This document shows, piece after piece, positions 55,404-64,000 of a stretch of DNA of 64,000 nucleotides. A program made the translations under genes and the position numbers. Under the pieces are notes generated by a model. It was given only the letters and a program-made list of their open reading frames with translations. It had not been told where the DNA came from and searched no databases. This DNA comes from Galeruca laticollis (taxonomy: Eukaryota > Arthropoda > Insecta > Coleoptera > Chrysomelidae), in the NCBI GenBank assembly GCA_963921935.1, contig OY998179.1, positions 55,472,222 through 55,536,221 of the forward strand, given 5' to 3'. The stretch's first letter is position 1. The number at the start of each line of letters is the position of its first letter.

Positions 55404-57703
55404 ATGAAGATGAGCTAGCTTGGCCTTTTATGCTTTTGTTTTCCAATTTTCCCCTGCTAGAGCCATTGATGTCTCGTTTCATACTTTTCAACTTTAATTT
55501 CTTCTCCTCCCTCTTCTGGGTTTGTAGGTCGATTTTCTCAGGCGTGCTGGTGTAGATTTTTGACTAACCTTGCTTAGGAAATGACTTTTTCCGGTTTGTT
55601 TTAAGTGTTGGATACGGTCTTATGTATTTTGGGCTGAGAAACTGTTTTTGTTGGTTTGTAACTAAATCTTCCACTTCATCTAAAACAATCTCTATAAGAG
55701 AATCGAGAAGTGAACTAACAAACTCTTTAACGTTATCATTTTGATTTCTGGCGGGAACTAAAGCTTCGCTACTTAAAATGTGAATCTTTGAGGAACTTTT
55801 GGGGTCGACATCAAAAGAAGTGCTAGCTTCATCTATTCGTTTATCTATCTGGTTTGAAGTTGGATGCTCTTTAAAACTTTTTTTTTGGTGCAAAACACCA
55901 ACAAAATCGGAATCATTAAACATAATGGGATTGATTGGCCAGATTCTACATTTGCGAAAAGCATTCGTTATATGGCGTGGATTAAATGATAAGAGATAAG
56001 GATTAGCAGTAAGCTGGAAACGACCGTATATACCCACATCAAGCGGCTGCATATTGTGGATGCAGTGCGGAGGAAAGGATAACATCACAATTCCATTTTC
56101 CCTGCAATAATTTATTGCTGCCAATGAAACATGTGTTTCATGATTGTCGACAATGAATAACACTTTGTTGTCAATGGAACTGTTCATATGTTTTTTCATG
56201 TGCTCGAGCATCTTAACAAAGATGTATGCATTCATCCATCCAGTTTTTGATGCCAAACCAATGGAACCGGGTACTAATCCAAACATAAATGCATCCTTAA
56301 TTCGTACTCTCGGATAAATATAAACAGGATGAATTGCTAAACCTGTAGCTGAAATAATTTCACAAAAGTTTACCAAGTTTCCTCGTTCAGCTGAAACACG
56401 CCAACATGCCATTGTCCACTTTGACTAATTAACTTTGGAGCTTGTATCACCGTTTTTATTCCTGTTTCGTCCAGGTTGAGCCCTCGATGTGGGGAAAATT
56501 TGTATTTTTCTTAGATGGCTGCATAGTTTTCAGAAAATAATTTAACATTTGCTGGATTAAAAGCAGAAGTTCTTGCAATGCTCACATTTTCAGGATTTCT
56601 ATAAGATAGTTTTGGATGCCTTTTCATGAAGCTCCTCATCAATTATTTGCCAGCTTGTTGAATTTCAGACCATTCAGGGGGGAATGTTTTAATGATTGCA
56701 CTTGCATACTGAAAACTTGAAGATCTGGCATTAGCATATGTAAAGCCAAAGTTCTATGCTGAGGATGTTAAAAAGTATTGTTCCAATTCGAATTCTTCCG
56801 ATACAGAGAAGACCTGTCTAGATGCGTATTTTGAAGACTGTGGATTCTCTTTCTCACTAGTTGATTCATTCCCTGACTCGCTTGGTTGATGGGACTGTTT
56901 CGAACGCATATGCCTATGGATGGTAGTTTTTTATATGCCATACAATGAATCAGCATCTCGGATTTTCCTCCCATTCTTCACTACTTCCAGAACGGCTTCT
57001 TTTAAGAATGCAACATTTATACACTCTAATTATTCTTTGAAAAAATATAATCGGTTGCCTAATTGTGTTTACAAAATAAAGAAAAATACAAAATGAAGCA
57101 TCTGTTTTACTTGAACACATATGACATTATTATTCCCACTTTTCGGAGACACCTGTACATAAATATCAATTGATTCGTTTTAAATGATCTCTTTTCAAAG
57201 CTTTTTTTATCTGCTGTTACTCAATAGGTACTACCTACTGGAGACACGTATATATAAACCTTCAAACCTATCAGTCAGGCAGCAGTGGGGCAGATTGGTA
57301 CACTGTCCCAAACTGCCCCTATGAATTTGTCCCAATCTGCCTCAAAGAGCATCAGCGCATAAAACCTAAAACCATTCATTTTCTCTGCTACATGGGTTTT
57401 GTGTCTTTGCCGTAAAATTAAACTCACATGTCTTAAATTATTGTAGACAAACACGAGAATCATCATGCACAAGTTACTTACTAGATGATCTTATCTATAA
57501 ATTGTTATAATACTTACTTAAGACTCACAAATTTTTTCACACGTGATAAAATTTGAACGCGCTTTCATTTCTGACGGACATTCGACTGATACAAATTAAG
57601 CAATACTGTAGCGCCGTAGCGGCAAGTTCTGTAAACTATGAGGCGGTAAATATGAATTGCCCCAATGTGCCCCGTGTACCAATGTACCCTCTCACCCTAG
57701 TGA

Positions 57704-57869
57704 ACTTTTTTTTTAATTGTCATTTATAAAATAAAACTGTGATATTTATAAAAATGTATATACACTTTGAAGAAACCTTTTTTCTTAAATTATAATCAAA
57801 ATTTAAATAAAGAGTTAAGGATAACTGATTTAAATATAACCTTTGAAAAATAATAAAGTAATAATACTG
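57704..57869. other. Short non-coding spacer
   Basis: AT-rich; nothing recognised. Confidence 0.4.
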
Positions 57870-57870
57870 T

Positions 57871-57898
<28 letters not shown>
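57870..57898. repeat. (TA)n microsatellite
   Basis: TA tract on the left side of fold-back copy 3. Confidence 0.95.
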
Positions 57899-57900
<2 letters not shown>

Positions 57901-57903
<3 letters not shown>

Positions 57904-59332
57904 AGATGTAGGAATATCGCGTGATATGTTAACAACAACAAAGAGATTCATGGGTAATTCACGCAAAATAAAGGGCTACTGAAATAGAGTGGTAACCGTG
58001 GACATGCATGTTTCTGGTTCATTTTTCCTCTTCAGCACGGCATAACCAAATACGGATGTGAAATTTGGGAGCAAAGATGTTAATTGAAACATGGGAAAAC
58101 ACAAAATAACGGATTTCAGCAGGAAAACCAAACGCTCATTTGTGTCTTAAATTGGAAGATCCCGAGTTTTCAGGACATCAACCAACATCGATACGGAGGC
58201 GCATATAGCCCCCCCGCCATGAACCCTCCGACCCATAGTAAATAACAAAGAAGATGTAGGAATATCGCGTGATATGTTAACAACAACAAAGAGATTCATG
58301 GGTAATTCACGCAAAATAAAGGGCTACTGATATAGAGTGGTAACCGTGGATATGCATGTTTCTGGCTCATTTTGCCCCTTCAGCACGGCATAACCAAATA
58401 CGGATGTGAAATTTGGGAGCAAAGATGTTAATCGAAACATGGGAAAACACAAAATAACGGATTTCAGCAGGGAAACCAAACGCTCATTTGTGTCTTAAAT
58501 TGGAAGATCCCGAGTTTTCAGGACATCAACCAACATCGACACGGAGGCGCATATAGCCAGAAACATGCATGTTCACGGTTACCACTCTATTTCAGTAGCC
58601 CTTTATTTTGCGTGAATTACCCATGAATCTCTTTGTTGTTGTTAACATATCACGCGATATTCCTACATCATCTTTGTTATTTACTATGGGTCGGAAGGTT
58701 CATGGCGGGGGGGCTATATGCGCCTCCGTGTCGATGTTGGTTGATGTCCTGAAAACTCGGGATCTTCCAATTTAAGACACAAATGAGCGTTTGGTTTCCC
58801 TGCTGAAATTCGTTATTTTGTGTTTTCCCATGTTTCGATTAACATCTTTGCTCCCAAATTTCACATCCGTATTTGGTTATGCCGTGCTGAAGAGGCAAAA
58901 TGAGCCAGAAACATGCATGTCCACGGTTACCACTCTATTTCAGTAGCCCTCTATTTTGCGTGAATTACCCATGAATCTCTTTGTTGTTGTTAACATATCA
59001 CGCGATATTCCTACGCCTTCTTTGTTATTTACTATGGGTCGGAAGGTTCATGGCGGGGGAGCTATATGCGCCTCCGTGTCGATGTTGGTTGATGTCCTGA
59101 AAACTCGGGATCTTCCAATTTAAGACACAAATGAGCGTTTGGTTTCCCTGCTGAAATCCGTTATTTTGTGTTTTCCCATGTTTCGATTAACAGCTTTGCT
59201 CCCAAATTTCACATCCGTATTTGGTTATGCCATGCTGAAGAGGCAAAATGAGCCAGAAACATGCATGTTATGCGGTTACCACTCTATTTCAGTAGCCCTT
59301 TATTTTGCGTGAATTACCCATGAATCTCTTTG

Positions 59333-59334
<2 letters not shown>
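57901..59334. mobile_element. Fold-back family copy 3: palindromic tandem array
   Basis: Two units in one direction (57901-58248, 348 bp, and 58249-58558, truncated), then two and a part in the other (58556-58902, 58903-59251 and 59252-59334). The switch is at about 58558 within AGCCAGAAAC. Units are nearly identical within the array, so it arose recently by tandem and inverted duplication. Unit landmarks: AGAAGATGTAGGAATATCGCG at the start, GGTAACCGTGGACATGCATG, CAGCACGGCATAACCAAATA and CGGAGGCGCATATAGCCCCC. In this array the short frame seen in copies 1 and 2 has a stop in place of the Glu codon after DLPI. (TA)n lies on both sides. Confidence 0.85.

Positions 59335-59381
<47 letters not shown>
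59335..59381. repeat. (TA)n microsatellite
   Basis: TA tract on the right side of fold-back copy 3. Confidence 0.95.
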
Positions 59382-59385
<4 letters not shown>

Positions 59386-59590
59386 CATTTGAAAATTTTA
59401 TTAACAAAAATGAGAAGGAGTTGAAGGATTAATAAACAATCTGAATTTAGAATTATATTTGGAACTCTCCCTGATTTATTAAAGTATATATGATATAATT
59501 TTGATTAAAAAAAATCTTTTAAAATGTCAATAATAATACGAGTAATAAAAATCATACAATTCGATAAAATGATCAAACCATTACAATATA

Positions 59591-61580
59591 TATGTCCCCC
59601 TAAGTTGGAATCATATGGAAAACTTTTTTATTATTAATTTTAGGAAAAAAAGTTATTCTTCATAAAAAGTTCTGCATTATGGTATTATCTCAAACCTAAA
59701 TTACAGTCATCAAATATCAAGTTTTTTAGTTGTATACGAGGTTTGTCAAAAAATATGAGTGTTACTGAAGAGTAAAGTACCTTTAAATTTGACAATATCG
59801 GAAAATTTTACTGAAAAAGTTGATCGGAATTAAAACTACGTTCAAATATGCAAGTACATCCATTTAAATTAAAACTTCAAATTATTTTATTTTTTAATAA
59901 TATTTCTATTTTGAATGAACATTTATCTATTGTGATTACGATACACATGTTAACCTTTCAGTTTTTCGATGTTTCCTAATAATTTTGCAATTAAAACGCG
60001 TAATAAGTGCATATTCATTTATTTTGCAAACAATAAAATACAATGAAATACTAAGTTATAAAACTAACATCATATTAATATTAGAAACAAACAAATTTAA
60101 TTTTAACTCATACTAATGCTTCGACATATCCACCCTCTCGATCAATACACTTAATCGTTCTATTGGAAAATTCACGCAATACATTCCTTTTCATTTGTGG
60201 AGAAATGTCTTGACATGTTTTTAAAGTTATCTTCTCCAGGTGGTCAATATTTTGAAACGGCGTTTTCTGGTACATTTTTAGTTACAGGTAACCCCGTAAA
60301 AAGTAATCATGGGGAGATAGATCAGTGGATCTAGCAGGTCGACAGAGATCAGAATATCTGTGAATAACTTTTCCATGAAACAAATTTTCAAGATAGTTCC
60401 TAACATATATTGTACTGTAGCATGCGACACCGTCTTTTTGGTACCAAATATATTGACATTCTATTAAGGGTAGTTCGTCCATGAATTCATTGATAAGAGT
60501 TTGTAAAAACTGTAAATAACGTTCGGCATTGATATATTGGCGAAAAAAAAAGATCCTATTAATTTGTTATTATAAATGCCAACCCACACGTTCGTCTTAA
60601 ATGAATATCGGTCATGAGACTTCAATACAAAATTGGGATTCTCCTCAAACCACCAGCGAAAATGTTGCGACGAGACAGCTCCATTTAACGAAAATGTCGC
60701 CTCATCGGAAAAAATGTTATGCCTCGTAAAAAAGGGACCCTCCTCTAACTCTCCGTGGAAGAGGGAGCAAAAATCAAAGCGGCTATAATAATCCCTTTAT
60801 TTTAATGTGTCTACGATTTATGGTTTGTATGGTATGCATTGATTTAGTATTAAAATTCTTGCCACTGTATTTTCACTTACATTTTGTTGTAACAACGACT
60901 TTCTTTAGCGCAATGACAATTTTGGATTTGCTACAACATCGAACTGCGTATTCTCCTCAGCAACTAGTTTTCGACGTTTTCCATTAAAATTATTTTTAAT
61001 ACTTCCAGTTTTTCTAAATTTATTTACTATTTTCATTACAGTTGATTGGGTTATATTTTTATTGGAATGTCTATTATTGCTGCTTCTCTATGCGTTTTAT
61101 AGTAATCTCCCACAATCAAAACAATTCCTATTTTCTCTTCATCAGTTAATAACGCTACCATTTTTATGTGTCTTACGAATTGTAACGCGGTTTGAAATTT
61201 ACTATCAACATTTCCGTCTATCAACAAATTATTTGTTTGTCAGTGCATTACAAGTAACTACAGTTAAATTTGCATTATTGTGGACATACATTCTAAAAAT
61301 AATTTTATTAATGTGAATGAATGTAATTACATATTTGAACGTTATTTCAAATTATGATCAACTTTTTTTAGTAACATTTTTCGATATTGTCAAATTTAAA
61401 GGTACTTTACTCCTGAGTAACCCATATTTTTTGACAAACCTGGTTTACGATTAAAAAATTTATTAATTGATGACTGTATTTTCGGTTTTGGATGATGCAG
61501 AACTTTCTATAAAGAACAACTTTTTTCCTAAAATTAATAATAAAAAAGTTTTCCATATGATTCCAACTTAGGGGGACATA
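59591..61580. mobile_element. Palindromic MITE with ITm D3 at its centre
   Basis: Outer inverted ends TATGTCCCCCTAAGTTGGAA (59591) and TTCCAACTTAGGGGGACATA (61580) continue for about 140 bp of mirrored sequence (GAAAACTTTTTTATTATTAA, AAAGTTCTGCAT, ACAGTCATCAA). A second mirrored pair starts inside (59734: TACGAGGTTTGTCAAAAAAT, mirrored at 61443), which suggests that ITm D3 inserted near the centre of a palindromic MITE. TA flanks the outer ends. Confidence 0.75.
60100..60960 (-). pseudogene. ITm D3 transposase
   Basis: Minus strand: TVNKFRKTGSIKNNFNGKRR (helix-turn-helix end, about 61000-60950), a decayed piece, FSDEATFSLNGAVSSQHFRW with the first catalytic Asp (about 60700), KTNVWVGIYNNKLIGSFFF, a frameshift in an A run near 60545, FLQTLINEFMDELPLIECQY, IWYQKDGVACYSTIYVRNYL with the second Asp, and SPHDYFLRGYL with the third. 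After a stop the tail ends REGGYVEALV. It is the same superfamily as D1 and D2 but far from them in sequence. The ORF at 60282-60482 is its central piece. Confidence 0.75.
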
Positions 61581-61677
61581 TTGTATATTTAAACAGAATC
61601 TATCAATGTTTTGACATTTTTTCAGTAAGCGTCGACAAAATTTGACATAAACGTCAGTCATTTATCGTTTGTATATT

Positions 61678-61917
61678 TTATTCCTTGAAAATAACCGTAA
61701 TTCTTAACATTACTTTCACTTTATTTTCCTCAGTTAACGCTGTTTTTGCTACATCTTTGTTTTCGTATTTGACTTCACCACTACAATTGAAACGATCCAT
61801 CAGTTTTTCAAAAAATGCTCTTATTTTAGGTGCCTTGGTGTCTGGCAACCTTTGAGAATAAACTTTAGATGCAAACAAACAATTTTTGTTACCCAGTACC
61901 CAAATCATGCCCACCAT
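61678..61917 (-). pseudogene. ITm transposase N-terminal fragment
   Basis: A 79-codon frame: WVLGNKNCLFASKVYSQRLP, FFEKLMDRFNCSGEVKYENK, VAKTALTEENKVKV. This is the DUF4817-like helix-turn-helix opening of another Tc1/mariner-type transposase. No catalytic part follows. Confidence 0.6.
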
Positions 61918-62488
61918 TTCTTGATTACAAATTAATTGACACTGTTCATCTTATAGTCCAGGAAATCGGGGTATGTAAGCGTCATTTTCGAGGTAACAGC
62001 TGATACTTGGTAAAAAGTTAGTTAAAATGGTGTACAATAAAACTTAACTTATGCGACCTCTCAAATCGCACCGGAACATTGTTTATGATTCGATTTACAC
62101 TCATTTTTCATGCCTTTTGTAGATTTTTCAGGTATATCCTTTTTCTCGTGCATAGTACAGACAAAAAATTGAAAACTTTTCTTTTCTCCTTTTAAAGACC
62201 TACAATTCTAGACCTTACACGTAGAAAAAATAGATTGGGTCAAAAGTTATTGGAAAATAAACAACTGATAACGTTGTTGTTAATAAATAAAAATATAATG
62301 AGCATTTTTTACACTAACACTTCCACATCACGCTTATCAATTCTCACTCATTAAAAAATGATACTCACGAAAGATGGAGTCTGTGAGGTTAATAGTTTAT
62401 GAATTATCGCCTTATAAACAAATGAACTAGAAATTGACTTGCAGAGTTCTGTAAGCTATGCGACCTCGCTCCAATTTTTTCACTGTTA
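61918..62488. other. Non-coding stretch
   Basis: The word TATGCGACCTC occurs at about 62052 and 62458; otherwise nothing recognised. Confidence 0.4.
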
Positions 62489-63251
62489 GATTTCATAATA
62501 AGACATCGATACCCATCATTGTTTTTTATAAAAATACATTTTTGCAACAACGCGAATTTTTTCTCATATTTGGCTTAGTTGCATAATTAATTTGACACTA
62601 TATCCGCCGATTTTTGTCAAGAATTAAGTACGCACATAGGAGGGGCATGGAAAGAGCTTTAATTGAAAAAAAAATACGTTAAGATTTATTGACAAACGAC
62701 TGAGTTACGGACAATCGAAGTCGGAGGCCTGTCAGTCAACAATTTATGCGAGTATCGAAAAACAAAAAATATCCCTAAAATTTTTAGTCAATGTACTTTT
62801 ATTGTACAAAATAGCGAGACGTCGCGTAAATAGCAACCCAATCAAAAAAATTTTCGAAAGTCAGGAGCGGGTGGATATTTCGGCTGGCTACTGCATGGCA
62901 GCGGAGTGGGGGGAACGCCTAGCTTTTCATTTTATCATCGTCCGTATTTTGTGTTGGCAGTCGTACGGTGAACCTCAAAGAGTGTAGTCGAGTTTTGTTT
63001 TTCGATACTCGCATAAATTGTTGACTGACAGGCCTCCGACTTCGTTTGTCAATAAATCTTAACGTATTTTTTTTCTATTAAAGCTCTTTCCATGCCCCTC
63101 CTATGTGCGTACTCAATTCTCGACAAAAATCGGTGGATATAGTGTCAAATTAATTATGCAACTTAGCCAAATATGAGAAAAAAATCGCGTTGTTGCAAAA
63201 ATGTATTTTTTTTAAAAAACAATGATGGGTATCGATGTCTTATTATGGAAT
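62489..63251. repeat. Long inverted repeat with a GC-richer loop
   Basis: Arm 62489-62771 (starts AGATTTCATAATAAGACATCG, ends CGAGTATCGAAAAACAAAA) mirrors 62992-63251 over about 260 bp. The left arm has about 20 extra bases (ACTGAGTTACGGACAATCGA). The 220-bp loop is noticeably richer in G and C and contains a 61-codon plus-strand frame (62802-62987) with no known motif. It has the shape of a fold-back or long-TIR transposon remnant. Confidence 0.75.
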
Positions 63252-63252
63252 C

Positions 63253-64000
63253 TAATAATAATAATAACTTTATTTGGCCAAATATGTTTATACAAAATAT
63301 CTATGAAGTATTATGCAAAATAAAAATGACCAAATAGGTTCAGAGTGAAACCTGTCTATGGTTACATTTTCATTCTTACACACGTATACAAGTGGAACAA
63401 ATACGTAATTAGGAGGCAAGTACAGTTTCATTACAAAAAAGAGACAATTATAAAAATAACACAAATAGCACTAAACTTTAGCATATGACATGGAACACAT
63501 ACTTCAGGAACAAGATTAGATCACAAGATCAGGATCAACTATTTTATGAAAGAAGCCTCTACCACATATCCATCTATTTATTTCTTTTTTTAATCTGATT
63601 CTATTTCTTATGCATCGAATATTTTCAGGAATTTTATCATATATGTGAGGTGCAAGGTAAGCGAAGCTTCTTTTTCCAACTTCTTTCTGAGGTCTAGGTA
63701 TCGTCAAATTATCCGAATAAATTGCCCTTGTTTGGTAAGGATGTAATTATGTAATATGTTTAATATGTTTTGAAAATAATGCTTGCTTCTAAACAAATGA
63801 ATTGTATTTGTTTTTGCATACAGCTGTCTAATATCCATTATTTGAAGGTCATTGTATGAACGTTCAGTAGAGATAATTCTTTTTTTTAAGTACATAATTT
63901 TTAGGATTGTTTTTTGATCTACCTCTACAGAATGCATTTTAATTTTCCTAATACCTCCCCAACCTATTATACCATACATTAATAGAGATTCAACCAATGC
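63253..64000 (-). mobile_element. LINE F 3' end (CR1/L2-like group), running off the window
   Basis: Minus-strand LINE 3' part ending in a (TTA)n tail (AATAATAATAATAA on the plus strand at 63253-63267), a tail type found in CR1/L2-like LINEs. The tail touches the long inverted repeat, so the LINE inserted at or near its edge. The 5' part is beyond 64000. Confidence 0.7.
63516..63997 (-). pseudogene. LINE F ORF2 C-terminus
   Basis: Two consecutive frames: 63997-63704 (VESLLMYGIIGWGGI, QKTILKIMYLKKRI, YNDLQIMDIRQLYAKTN) and 63707-63516 (RPQKEVGKRSFAYLAPHIYD, IPENIRCIRN, KKEINRWICGRGF). The first is the RT thumb/connection segment, the second the usual LINE C-terminus (GKRSFxYxAP...P). They overlap at a four-base stop/start-like junction, which indicates a frameshift. 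Confidence 0.7.

Larger units (their letters stand above)
54790..57000 (-). pseudogene. Pogo-like transposase (HTH, DDE_1)
   Basis: Minus strand: helix-turn-helix near 56990-56870 (GRKIRDADSL, IHRHMRSK); HPKLSYRNPENVSIARTSAF (about 56600); LDETGIKTVIQAPKL with the first catalytic Asp (about 56470). After a frameshift at 56410 comes an open frame of 282 codons with SAERGNLVNFCEIISATG, VYIYPRVRIKDAF, VLFIVDNHETHVSLAAINYC (second Asp) and LSFPPHCIHNMQPLDVGIYG (third Asp), a deletion, then NPRHITNAFRKCRIWPINP. After a stop at 55564 the C-terminal tail continues (KREEKKLKLKSMKRDINGSS), is interrupted by hairpin element 2, and resumes with SKRKLSSSSSDSDASYEVKD and a zinc-free GDFILVKYATKRTIYYYVG segment to about 54800. 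Catalytic residues are intact; frameshifts, stops and the insertion inactivate it. Confidence 0.8.
54239..57703 (-). mobile_element. Pogo/Tigger-like DNA transposon
   Basis: Inverted ends GGGTAGGGTGGGGCAGATTG (54239) and a mirrored end at about 57650-57703 (CCCCAATGTGCCCC, CTCTCACCC), each next to a TA dinucleotide that fits the pogo target duplication. Extra copies of the terminal word GGGGCAGATTGGTACACT lie inside the right end (57287) with relatives at 54462. It encodes a DDE_1 transposase on the minus strand and carries hairpin element 2. Confidence 0.8.

Overview
The window looks like an insect nuclear genome: AT-rich DNA, intron-type splice sites, long (TA)n tracts, and a mix of mobile elements typical of insects. 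I recognised no rRNA, tRNA gene, CRISPR or bacterial operon. Nearly every coding trace belongs to a mobile element, and nearly all of these are broken by stops, frameshifts or later insertions. The one good host-gene candidate is a single exon of a sugar (trehalose-type) transporter at 46333-47115, with no stop over about 260 codons and a splice site at each end. The order (possibly a beetle) is a guess.

Layout. 1-3406: minus-strand I-like LINE A, running off the left edge. 4375-7566: two copies of a fold-back repeat family set in (TA)n, around a 2-kb diverged repeat. 7600-10900: two Penelope-like elements (PLEs) joined head to head. 11120-11829: long (TA)n, then a MITE-like element holding a SINE with a clear 12-bp target duplication. 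11860-20430: LINE B on the plus strand, split by 5'-truncated LINE C. 20990-24256: unclassified DDE transposon 1. 24306-26255: second copy of the 2-kb repeat. 29658-31539: Merlin-type transposon with a probable intron. 31966-36720: tandem Gypsy derivative with three LTRs and a scrambled pol, holding a solo LTR of another family.

37138-42428: a Tc1/mariner-superfamily transposon (ITm D1) split by unclassified DDE transposon 2, which itself holds a solo LTR. 42480-46300: PLE remnants with inverted terminal copies, interrupted by ITm D2. 46333-47115: transporter exon. 47430-53230: one minus-strand PLE broken by five later arrivals: a 172-bp satellite array, a 258-bp hairpin element, LINE D, LINE E and small decay. 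54239-57703: pogo/Tigger-like transposon, hit by a second hairpin element. 57901-59334: palindromic array of the fold-back family. 59591-61580: MITE with ITm D3 near its centre. 62489-63251: long inverted repeat. 63253-64000: 3' part of LINE F.

How they relate. Target duplications and split reading frames allow insertions to be ordered in many places. The most unusual items are: (1) two 257/258-bp near-perfect palindromes with 12-14 bp target duplications, a hammerhead-ribozyme-like core in one arm, and a relative next to a PLE end; (2) two relatives of a DDE transposase family I cannot place, each with its own subterminal short-repeat array; (3) a fold-back family with a 348-bp unit that sits only inside (TA)n tracts; (4) a Gypsy derivative with the integrase C-terminus placed upstream of reverse transcriptase.
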